The notes under the pieces were generated by a model. The model saw only the letters and a list, made by a program, of their open reading frames with translations, made no database searches and was not told where the DNA came from. 64,000 nucleotides of DNA from Oopsacas minuta (lineage: Eukaryota; Porifera; Hexactinellida; Lyssacinosida; Leucopsacidae), in NCBI GenBank assembly GCA_024704765.1, contig JAKMXF010000255.1, positions 248,001 through 312,000 on the forward strand, in the 5' to 3' direction. A program made the translations under genes and the position numbers. The number at the start of each line of letters is the position of its first letter. The stretch's first letter is position 1. This document shows, piece by piece, positions 54,547-63,271 of the stretch.

Positions 54547-54796
54547 TAACGAAGAAACGGGGGTGCATTTTTCGGCGTCCATGGTACCGTTTGTGAATGT
54601 AACACTGTATTAATGTAATTTATACAAAACTCAAAATGAATAAATACAGCATGAATTTTGGTAATTATAAGAAACAATATAATACTCACCTCCTCCAATA
54701 TCTCTTCTCCTGAATAGGAGGAATATTAGCAATTACCCTTTCATATATTTCTCTCAACAAATCTACATCAGAACTTCCCTCCATCAGTCTAATGGA
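54547..54796 (-). pseudogene. CRNKL1 fragment inside the transposon
   Basis: AACGAAGAAACGGGGGTGCA through CCTCCATCAGTCTAATG matches the intron 4/exon 4 border region of CRNKL1 (51420-51673 and 59588-59840), including the splice donor TACTCACCT. It shares some differences with each gene copy, so it is a third lineage. At its right edge the sequence turns back on itself: ATGGAGGGAGAGTCAGATGT then AGATT at about 54793-54817 is an inverted copy of the preceding 25 bases. Confidence 0.85.
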
Positions 54797-54998
54797 GGGA
54801 GAGTCAGATGTAGATTGGTTTAATTACACTGAATTATGACTTGGTGGTAGAAGAATACTTCATTCACTAATTACCAATTACTCTATGCTAGTAACATATA
54901 ACTGAGCACAAAGATAAAATATGTGGTTGTGAAATAACTATAGATTGAGTTATAATAATATAGAAAGCTTCTGACTCATACAGTAAACAGAATATTAA

Positions 54999-56039
54999 CT
55001 GCTTTGTGAAGTTGAAATTCAACGTTCACAATTGGGTGGCAAAATGGCTAAGATTATTAGTGGAGCTGGGGGTGCATGTCCCCAGTTCTGCACAGCGACA
55101 TTCAAACAAATCCATGATCCGGATATCGTGAAAGACGGTTTTCCAATTAATCGATCCATCACAGACCTCAAAGTATTATTTGATGAAGTTAACGAAGAGG
55201 AGTTTCTATCATTATCTTCTGACAACAGATTCAACGTTACGCACAGACCAATATCTGACTTAGAAATCATACCCAGTTCGCCCTTGCATGCATATCTCCG
55301 ATGTTTTGGCTGGTTTTTACATCTAATTAGCCATTTGCACGCAGGAGTATTTAAGTGGTCACCAACTTCTAAGAGAGTCTCAGATGCTAAAACTTTCGTT
55401 ACAAGTTCAATTAAAGACAATCTCAATATTATCATTGACATCCCTTCAACACAAGGTGGCACAACGACTACTGGTAATGTGGTAAGACGATGCTTGATAA
55501 GAAAGGATGACAACGATCAAGATTTCCTCTACTGGGTTTTGACAGTGATCCCGTCTGAGTTCGAGTCCCACATAATTGAAATTCACACATGCCTAGGAGC
55601 AATCCTACGCGTCTATAATAGCAGCAGAAGAGTGGATACAGAAGAACTAGCGCTTGTTTGCAGTAATATCTACCAGTCAATCCTCTGTGCATTTCCTTGG
55701 GCTAATGTTTCCCCGACGTTACACAAACTGTTAACACATGCACCGGAAATCATCTCAACGTTTAATGATGGACATGGGCAAGAGAACTTATCTGAAGAAG
55801 GACTAGAGGCTTCTAACAAATATATTCGGAGATACAGAGATCGTCTTGCTCGCAAGTTTTCATTTGAAGAAAATTTAAAGGATGTATTTGTCCGATTGAT
55901 TTCTCACAGTGATCCCATGCTGTTAATGAATCGCAAGTTTTCTATTTCAAGGCGTCCATCTAGCCAAGGACGTAGAAGTGGCCAAGATATTTTAGTCAAC
56001 ACCCTTATTCGTGATCATGAAGATCATAATGATGATTAA
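54999..56039 (+). CDS. Transib/RAG1-like transposase C-terminal region
   Basis: Open frame of about 345 codons from 54999 with its first ATG at 55044; an upstream exon or lost N-terminus is likely. The C-terminal third is diagnostic: LHKLLTHAPEII (RAG1 FHKTLAHVPEII, keeping the two zinc-ligand His as His231 and His236), LSEEGLEASNKYIRRYRDRLARKFSFEENLKDV (RAG1 [23 protein letters not shown]) and ISHSDPMLL, a Transib ending. TTGNVVRRCL matches the DGNTARRFF motif of Transib and GNFARKL of RAG1. Residues are numbered from 55032. The catalytic Glu is kept as Glu259. The regions expected to hold the two catalytic Asp read SGAGGACPQF (9-19) and PSSPLHAYLR (81-90), with no Asp, so the protein is probably inactive as a nuclease. 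Confidence 0.88.
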   Translation: MLCEVEIQRSQLGGKMAKIISGAGGACPQFCTATFKQIHDPDIVKDGFPINRSITDLKVLFDEVNEEEFLSLSSDNRFNVTHRPISDLEIIPSSPLHAYLRCFGWFLHLISHLHAGVFKWSPTSKRVSDAKTFVTSSIKDNLNIIIDIPSTQGGTTTTGNVVRRCLIRKDDNDQDFLYWVLTVIPSEFESHIIEIHTCLGAILRVYNSSRRVDTEELALVCSNIYQSILCAFPWANVSPTLHKLLTHAPEIISTFNDGHGQENLSEEGLEASNKYIRRYRDRLARKFSFEENLKDVFVRLISHSDPMLLMNRKFSISRRPSSQGRRSGQDILVNTLIRDHEDHNDD

Positions 56040-56258
56040 AAGTAACCTCTCAATCGATTAATAGAAAATTTGGGGAATTTTCACACCTCAGATAGGTGAC
56101 AATGACGTCATAACTTTGTCACCTGAAGGGATAGAGAAAAAATGAGTATACCATTCGATTCGTTGGGGTCGAAAACCTATATGACAATAATACATTTTGA
56201 GGACCTATGTGCCATCAAAATACCTATTTCCACATTCTGACCATTTTGTGCCACTGTG

Positions 56259-56440
56259 AGGAATTTTGATGCTATCTTCTCAATAGGAATAACACGGGAT
56301 TTGGAGAAGGAGAATATTCTCGATAGATAGCGTATGAAAGCAAATAAACATAGAATGATGAAGAACGTGGGATATACTGTAGAGATAATTATTATAGGAA
56401 AATTGTCGAAAAATAGAACCTCTGAAGTTGAAGAATTCAT
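56259..56440 (-). pseudogene. C1orf43-like fragment, right of transposon
   Basis: Continues the fragment ending at 53938 and matches 48910-49090. It encodes MNSSTSEVLFFDNFPIIIIS onward, covering the membrane segment and SRVIPIEKIASKFL. With the 3' half of the gene absent and the transposon inserted, this copy is dead. Confidence 0.85.
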
Positions 56441-57038
56441 AAATAAGAAATCGGAATAAAATGTATATTAAACAATATATGTGACTCTCTAACAGGAATA
56501 TCCTGGAACTACGAACATTACGTAATTTATGAAATATGCATATGAGCCTAGCAAATTTGAGGGGATGTCAATAAAACCAAAGGCAGCTTATCACAACTTG
56601 TAAAATTGTAAATCGTATTTACCCCAGTCTGGCTGATTCGTTGCTTCACAAGTGTTTCCTAATCCTTTTCACCTATGACCCTCCCATATGCAATACAAAT
56701 TTAGATCCTTGTTGACTCCCTGCTGTGGTTCGCGCACCACCAAAGGATCTTATCTGTGGACCCCAAAATGGGACCGCTGTTGTACAAAATATACGGGAAA
56801 GCACCAGTATCTGGTAAAAATCGAGCAGTTGGGAGCATATGACTAATAGTCAAATACAAAGAGTGCAATAATTAAAAATGTATATTATCACACATTCTAA
56901 ACTTCGGTTCGTTGAATAACAATATAACTGAATAAGATTCTAGAACAATACTAATTGGATAAGTTTTATTGCTGAAAACTAATGAATGAATTGCAAACCC
57001 AACAGCAAACTAATATCATTAAAAATCCATATATGTAG
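56441..57038. repeat. Right unit of segmental duplication, upstream part
   Basis: Collinear with 49120-49709, including the hAT-like MITE at 56661-56779. Similarity stops at ATATATGTAG (57038), where the left unit continues into the inverted CRNKL1 exon and this unit into the bZIP-like gene. Confidence 0.85.
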
Positions 57039-57282
57039 CTGATAATCTCAATTAAGGCGAAGTACAGATATATAGATGTGACAATCTTAGAATGGCAAAG
57101 TGAAGGACATAACACTATAAATTATCGATAATATATTGTGTATAAGGAGATAATTACATTAACGTAATAAATATATTATTAGCTGCCTAAAAACTAACTC
57201 AAGCGAGCTATCGAATGAATACAGAAGAGGATATTTAAGATAGAGAATTTCTAGAATCAAAACAAAATTTCTTTCCAACGAA

Positions 57283-57615
57283 ATGATGAGTGGAAGAGAA
57301 ATAACTAATCTACCAATGTCAAGAGATCTCATAACTGGGCTAGACATAAAGAGTTTGAATAAAGTAATCAAGCAGAAGGGTTACTCGGGAGATGATAGGG
57401 CTGTGATAAAGCAATTTAGACGCAAGGAGAAGAGCAAACAGAGGAGTCAAAAACTTGACGTCACGATTAAATTTCTTGAGAGTGAAAGGGAAACTCTGCA
57501 ACACGAATATAACGAATTGTTGCAGGAAGTTGATGAGCTCAATGTGTTGAAAGTCGTGTTAGTAGACACGTATAGAATGTATAGTAATAATAGTAATAGA
57601 CATTACCAGTATTAA
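57283..57615 (+). CDS. Small bZIP-like protein (Maf/CNC-type)
   Basis: 110 residues. The order resembles the Maf/CNC extended homology region plus bZIP: LPMSRDLITGLDIKSLNKVI then KGYSGDDRAVIKQFRRKEKSKQR (CNC consensus DIPVDEFNxxLxxxxLTEEQxxLIxDIRRRGKNKVAAQ), then a coiled helix KFLESERETLQHEYNELLQEV with heptad leucines. The core DNA-contact residues N-x-x-A-A-x-x-C-R of the family are not present (SKQRSQKLDVT). It may be a divergent or dominant-negative form. It sits in sequence found only in the right duplicated unit, between the C1orf43-like remnant and CRNKL1. Confidence 0.5.
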   Translation: MMSGREITNLPMSRDLITGLDIKSLNKVIKQKGYSGDDRAVIKQFRRKEKSKQRSQKLDVTIKFLESERETLQHEYNELLQEVDELNVLKVVLVDTYRMYSNNSNRHYQY

Positions 57616-57746
57616 TTGTATTTATGCCGAGTCTGTTTGAAGAACTGAGATTATTATTATTAGCTATTGGTTATTACACCTCTTATTGAAAATACTTTAT
57701 GAATGCGCTAATGTAACTTCACGTCAGCTAGAGAGAAAAATCTTTT

Positions 57747-57832
57747 CCCCACCTGATCTCAGTGCATCCAACTGCACTGAGGTCAGGTGGGGGTCCGAGG
57801 AACATGGATCCCCTGGCTACACCACTGCTTAA
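57747..57832. repeat. GC-rich hairpin joined to a hAT-like end
   Basis: CCCCACCTGATCTCAGTGCA, a six-base loop, and TGCACTGAGGTCAGGTGGGG form a 20-base stem with one mismatch. It is followed by GGATCCCCTGGCTACACCACTGC, which ends in the complement of a CAGTGGTGTAGCCAGGGG hAT-type terminus. Confidence 0.6.
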
Positions 57833-57984
57833 GTACTAGAGCTAAAAGAAATGAAAAATCTCAAAACGATATCATGACTGTCTAAATATAACTCAACCTG
57901 GAGTGAAGAGGCATAATAAATAATCATAGATCCAAATAGGTAACAGCGAAATTGTGATTGGTTGTCTGAGAATATTCTAGCATA

Positions 57985-58047
57985 TACCTTACTATAGGAA
58001 ATTAACGCGAATGCTCCAAATTCGCATTAATTTCCTAAAGTAAGGTA
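57985..58047. repeat. Hairpin with 28-bp arms
   Basis: TACCTTACTATAGGAAATTA continuing ACGCGAAT, a seven-base loop, then the complementary arm with two mismatches. Lies 15 bases downstream of the CRNKL1 stop codon, so it could be in the 3' UTR. Confidence 0.7.
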
Positions 58048-58061
58048 AACCAAAAATAAAT

Positions 58062-61000
58062 TTAAACATTGCTTAATGCTTCTTCATTTCCCTTTTTCCA
58101 TTTTTTAGCCATTTCTAAAAGTTTCAGATTTGGTGCCTTCGTACCTTCATCTGGAAACACATATTCCCAATATTCTTCCCATTCCGTTGCACCTCCCTCG
58201 TTGCTAGGAAGGTGTCGATTTTTCACACGTTTCGCTTTCTCCTTCTGTATGTCAAATTGACAAGCTTCATCACCATGTGTCATCCCAAAAGTCAACCATA
58301 AGTCATGTAAGCTTTTCCTCTCTTCTTGTCGTCCCAGCTCTTTCAGCAGTTTATCTGCCCTACCAAATATCTAACAAAAGAAGTAATATAAATTTAATTA
58401 TATTGTTTGTTCCAAGAAATACAGTAAGTGGCTAATATCTACCATGGATAAGAAGAACAAACATATAAACTAACCGCTCTGGTATTTTCCAGTTCTTCAA
58501 TCGAAGCTTCAAACTTAGCGTAAGATAACCATACTTTAATGTGTTTAGTTTTATCCAATAATCTCTCATATAGCGCTCTAACTCTCTCCCAATCCTCAAG
58601 CTCTACTTCAAAGTCTATATAAGCCTTCCATAGAATCTCAGGTATATCCATGCTAGGATACTCTGTAGCTAACTCAAATATAGCACGAGTTCTGTCTACA
58701 TCTCCTAAACGAGATCATTGGTTAGGAAACTAATTCGGTATACGGCAGTTGACTGCATAAGCTTACCTAATATAGATTCTAACTCAGCATACTTTATCCA
58801 TGTAGTACAATTACTAGGATTAAATTCAAGGAATTTCTCGTATAGAATCCTGGCTCTACCAAACTCTCTTAATTCCAGTTCCAATTCAATATACCCTCTA
58901 TATAACTTTGTTTTAGGACACATTCCAATCGCGTTGCCAAGGATTTTCCTTGCCTGATTGAGTTCAAGTTGTCTCACTTCAAAGTGACTGTACATTATCC
59001 ATATTTTAGCAAACGTGAATATTCTGTGTGGAATAGTGCTGAGAGCAGCTTTATAGACTTCTCGTGTTCTCTCCATGTCTTTTGCGGCTAGTTCTTCAAA
59101 CAATGCGTAGTTGATCCATAAGTATATGTATCTACAAATACAAGGATATAATATCACAGTCATATCATAGGCGTAGGAGTAGGTCCGGCAGATCCGGCTA
59201 AAAGACGGACCATGACTTTTCTTGTTTTAATTAATGAATTATTACTTTGCACCATTGTATCCAAAGTAGGGAAATAGTTTTCTAACATTTGTTAATGAAC
59301 ACCGAATGACTGTTTTTGGTACGTTTTCAAAACAGGACATGTAATCTAGTGTTTCTACTATGAGACTACTTTATATTCTTATTAATTACTTCCCAATGTT
59401 TTAACTGTACATTTATTGGACCATACAACCAAAGTTTGTTTCTATTTCTAGCCGGACCACTTTTTGAAGCAGTGCTACGCCACTGCATATACAAGGGAAA
59501 CCTCTACAAACTGGGCTCGTGGAAATGGAGTGAAAATAAAATAGATTGAATTCCTAGCACGATATGAACCTCCACAAAAGGGGAATTACGAAGAAACGGG
59601 GTTGTATTTTTCGGCGTCCCTGGTACCGTTTGTGAATGTAACACTGTATTAATGTAATTTATACAAAACTCAAAATGAACAAATACAGTATGTATTTTGG
59701 TAATTGTAAGAAACAATATAATACTCACCTCCTCCAATATCTCTTCTCCTGAATAGGAGGAATATTAGCAATTGCCCTTTCATATATTTCCCTCAACAGA
59801 TCTACATCTGAATGTCCCTCCATCAGTCTAATATAATTAAACCAAAGGTCATAATCCCTTGAGTTCAACGCTAGCTGCTCTTCATACTGGAGACGACGCT
59901 TACTCGTTATTACGTCATCTATAGCTAGTCTATCTCCGTGCCTCTTCTCGAACTGAGAATAAGCCTTGAAGAGATCTGTACACTTCTCTTTGCCTAGCTT
60001 GTCAATAGCGTATTTATAGATTGTTCTAACCTATATTATAGGAGTAATTAATAAAAGATTTTCTACACAACCGACTGGAAACTTTCAAATACATACATTT
60101 CATATATGTTCTTACCCGTTCAAATTCTTTCTGTCTCTCCTCGTATTTAGCAAATGCCATATAGAAACTCTCATCTGTGTGTTCATCTCCAAAGAACTCC
60201 ATACCTCTTTCATACACATTCCTAGCTGCTGCTAGGTAACCGTTTTCTTCCTCAAACTTAGCATACTTTATCCAATATTTGGTTACAGGGTGTACTTGTA
60301 CGAAACGCTCGTATATCTTCCTTGCTCTCTCTACCTCTTTATATCTAATTTAGAAAAACTTAAAAGGTACGAATATATTCAGATATTTTTCTTTCAAAAT
60401 TTTTCCCAGAAGGCCTTGTAAACTCCTGAAACGGTTAGCAACTATGATATACATACCTCATTTCCATTTTGATATATGAGAACCATGCCTGCTCCTGAGG
60501 TTCCCACTCCATCCATCTCTCAAACACCTGTCTAGCCTTGCCAACCTCTCCCAGCATTTCCTCCATGTATGCAAACTTAAACCAGAACTGATCAGCTCGG
60601 GGTAATATAGTTACTCCTCTGTTCCATAGATTTCGTGCATGATTTACCTAGAGAGAGAGAGAATATTAATAATAAGCAAATACTTAGGAAGGTTAATATT
60701 ATCCACGTTTCAGCTCACCTGACCATTCTTCATCTCCATTTCTGCATACTTTAGCCATAGTCCGATATTTCTATGGTCCTCATCCAATGCCCGCTCAAAT
60801 ACAGACTCAGCTCGTTGGATTTCTTTCTGTCCAGCCTCCCACTCTGCATACTTTATCCAGTTACTTATAACACCTCTGTTCTTACGGATATTGTCCTCAA
60901 ATGTTTTACGTTTCCGCATTTTATAATCACGTAACTCTTCTTCATTTCTGATAGGTTGTTTAGGAGGAGGAGCTCCTTTCTCCAGCTGTCTGTCTGTCAC

Positions 61001-61138
61001 CTCTTGGAGAATTTGCTCTGCAGTTATTTGCATAGCAGCTGGTGTTTTATTTTTAACTCTAGCTGCTTTGGGGATACGAGTAGCACCTGGTTTGTCATCT
61101 GACCCTCTCTTAGCACCAAATGCAACTGCTTGAGACAT
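58062..61138 (-). CDS. CRNKL1: Crooked neck-like protein 1, intact copy
   Basis: Core pre-mRNA splicing factor of the Prp19-associated complex, made almost wholly of HAT (half-a-TPR) helical repeats. Seven exons read from GT/AG sites: 61138-60719, 60647-60457, 60344-60116, 60030-59729, 59131-58767, 58704-58475 and 58370-58062. They sum to 2046 bases, in frame throughout, giving 681 residues (human core isoform about 690). HAT repeats carry the usual W..Y...E pattern, for example [40 protein letters not shown] and [19 protein letters not shown]. The C-terminus [20 protein letters not shown] matches human WEEYYDYIFPEDAANQPNLK. Intron 4 (about 600 bases) holds two MITEs. This is the functional member of the duplicated pair. 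Confidence 0.96.
59166..59485. repeat. hAT-like element in CRNKL1 intron 4 (right copy)
   Basis: Ends CATAGGCGTAGGAGTAGGTC and GCAGTGCTACGCCACTG. The right end here keeps the cleaner CAGTGGCGTAG complement. Duplicate of 51010-51319, with a short extra TCCGGCAGA near the left end. Confidence 0.65.
59501..59638. repeat. Family 3 inverted-repeat element (right copy)
   Basis: CCTCTACAAAC to GTTTGTGAATG; duplicate of 51335-51472. Confidence 0.65.
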
Positions 61139-61238
61139 TATAACCTAATTTTAGTAAAATAGCATTCGTTTATACTATGTAGGTATTATGGTATATGTAA
61201 TTATGTAGCATTTTAAACGCATTTCCATCAGATTTGTG

Positions 61239-61372
61239 GTTCCAAACCTAGGGTCCACGGAGTACGGACCCCCCCCTTGGTGGTCAACGGACAAGAACAG
61301 GGGGTCCATAGACCATATGATCTCAAAATTTGTATTGCAGTCTATGGGATGGTGAAAAAGGTTGGGAACCAT
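61239..61372 (+). repeat. hAT-like MITE, family 1 (right duplicate)
   Basis: GTGGTTCCAAACCTAGGGTC to AAAAGGTTGGGAACCAT, with a run of seven C not present in the left duplicate at 53074-53207. Similarity with the left unit ends near 61425. Confidence 0.8.
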
Positions 61373-61684
61373 TGTATTGGATTATTTGCGCTTATTCTAG
61401 AACATGACCTTAGCAAATAATAATCATCATCATAGGTAACACATGGGTAGATGATTCATACTTATCATCCATAGATGCCATTATTAGCTAATGACGATAT
61501 GGTTCTAAAATTGCAATAATCAAGTCACTATCAATGAAGTAACAGATATTATTCAAAAGCAATGATTTGATTCGTACGACAATAATGATAGGCTCACCTC
61601 TACGAAGCTGTATAAATATAGAAAATTTGCAGGAAAATTTACGTGTTTTCAAATTCCCTTACAAATTTCATTAGTAGATACACT

Positions 61685-62683
61685 ATGGCTCACCCTAACG
61701 GAAAGTTACAGCTAGATCATGATGAACCATTGCTGAGGGAGAATCCGGACAGATTCGTAGTATTCCCGATAAAGTACCATGACATATGGTCATTCTACAA
61801 GAAGGCAGAAGCATCATTCTGGACTGTAGAGGAGGTAGATCTGTCTAAAGATTTGCACGATTGGAATAATCTCAAAGAAGACGAGAGACATTTCATTTCT
61901 CATGTTCTAGCATTCTTCGCAGCAAGTGACGGCATCGTGAATGAGAATCTAGTGCACCGCTTCGCTCAGGAATTCCAAATCCCAGAAATAAGATTTTTCT
62001 ATGGGTTTCAGATAGCAATGGAGAATGTACACTCAGAAATGTATTCCCTATTGATAGATACTTATATCCGTGATTCAGAGGAGAGACACAAACTTTTTCA
62101 TGCTATAGATACACTGCCATGTGTCAAGATGAAGGCAGATTGGGCACTGCAATGGATTGGATCTGAAAAGGCGACAATAGCCGAGAGGATTGTAGCATTC
62201 TCAGCAGTAGAGGGGATATTCTTCTCGGGAAGTTTCGCGGCGATATTTTGGCTAAAAAAGCGCGGACTCATGCATGGACTAACCTTCTCTAACGAGCTAA
62301 TAAGTAGAGACGAGGGGCTACACACAGATTTTGCTTGTCTCATCTACAGTCATCTCAAGAACAAGCCAACTGCTGAGCAAGTCCTAGAGATTATCAGAGA
62401 TGCAGTGAACATAGAAATTTCGTTTCTAACGGATGCTCTACCGGTACGATTGATCGGAATTAACGCAGTATTAATGGGGGAATATATAAAATTCGTAGCT
62501 GACCGTCTACTAGTTGCTCTCGGTTATGAAAAGAATTACAAAGTAAAGAATCCATTCGATTTTATGGAAAACATTTCGCTACAAGGAAAGACTAATTTCT
62601 TCGAGAAGAGAGTGGGAGAGTACCAGAAAGCTGGAGTTATGAAGAGAGAGGAACGTGTATTCAATACAGATGCAGAGTTTTAA
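61685..62683 (+). CDS. RRM2: Ribonucleotide reductase small subunit R2
   Basis: Class I ribonucleotide reductase radical subunit, which with RRM1 makes deoxyribonucleotides. The frame is open from 61643, but the ATG at 61685 ([17 protein letters not shown]) is the likelier start, giving 332 residues. Numbered from 61643, all iron ligands are present: Asp96, Glu127, His130, Glu190, Glu224 and His227. The radical Tyr134 lies in [12 protein letters not shown]. The C-terminus FNTDAEF corresponds to the FTLDADF peptide that docks on the large subunit. The N-terminal regulatory region of vertebrate RRM2 with the KEN box is absent, so it resembles the short p53R2-like or invertebrate form. Single exon; its promoter region is 61425-61684. 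Confidence 0.97.
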   Translation: MAHPNGKLQLDHDEPLLRENPDRFVVFPIKYHDIWSFYKKAEASFWTVEEVDLSKDLHDWNNLKEDERHFISHVLAFFAASDGIVNENLVHRFAQEFQIPEIRFFYGFQIAMENVHSEMYSLLIDTYIRDSEERHKLFHAIDTLPCVKMKADWALQWIGSEKATIAERIVAFSAVEGIFFSGSFAAIFWLKKRGLMHGLTFSNELISRDEGLHTDFACLIYSHLKNKPTAEQVLEIIRDAVNIEISFLTDALPVRLIGINAVLMGEYIKFVADRLLVALGYEKNYKVKNPFDFMENISLQGKTNFFEKRVGEYQKAGVMKREERVFNTDAEF

Positions 62684-63271
62684 TTTAAAGTTATCAGGAG
62701 CATTATTGGATTCTATTAGTTATCACTTATTAGTAGCAGGACTTGTTAGCTTAATTTCATCAATTTACTTAATTACTTTGATTGGTTATTAAACTTATAG
62801 TTGCAAACAGCTGAGCTCAAATAACACGTAGTCAGTTAGGGTGAGGAGAATAACTGAAGTGAAAACTCTTATTGTATCGATAATAAGTACGTTGGCAGAT
62901 TGAGGCCATGGGGTAATCCCTTAGCTGGCCGTTAAACCAATTTCGCTCAAGTATTATTCGAGTTTACCAACTACACAAAAACATTACTACAATATAGGAT
63001 AATGAATTGAGAGCGTAATGGTGAGGGCAATTATAACGAAAATCGGTACAATTACTTCCAATTACAAATTCGAAAAGTATAGGAATATTACGTAAGAATA
63101 AATAGCTGATTAAAGTAACAAATTATTTATACAACAAAAATATTTACATGTAAAAACAATACATAGAGAGTTAGAAGACAGTGTAAATTAAAATAAGAAA
63201 ATATTCAATCTATAAGAATTAGTATAAAATGATATAAAATCTCTGATGATATCTCTATTAGATATCTGTAA
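62684..63271. other. Intergenic between RRM2 and ankyrin gene
   Basis: About 590 bases, convergent 3' ends. AT-rich, no gene or repeat recognised. Confidence 0.4.

Larger units (their letters stand above)
53939..56258 (+). mobile_element. Transib-superfamily DNA transposon with CACAGTG ends
   Basis: 2320 bases bounded by perfect 11-base inverted ends CACAGTGGCAC / GTGCCACTGTG. A second shared block, ATGTGGAAATAGGT, lies inside each end. A 5-bp direct duplication AGGAA flanks it (53934-53938 and 56259-56263). The uninterrupted sequence exists at 48905-48920 (GCAAGGAATTTTG), which acts as an empty site. Transib elements make 5-bp target duplications and have ends of the form CACWRTG, the same as the RSS heptamer of V(D)J recombination; TSDs are usually GC-rich, unlike this one. 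It encodes a Transib/RAG1-like protein and carries a CRNKL1 fragment. The stretch 53980-54540 has no recognisable coding sequence, so the element is probably not autonomous. Confidence 0.9.

Noticed and set aside
55032-56039. A true RAG1 gene
   Set aside because: The frame lies inside a transposon with its own ends and TSD, has the ISHSDP-type Transib ending, and no RAG1 RING/zinc N-terminus or RAG2-like neighbour is visible.
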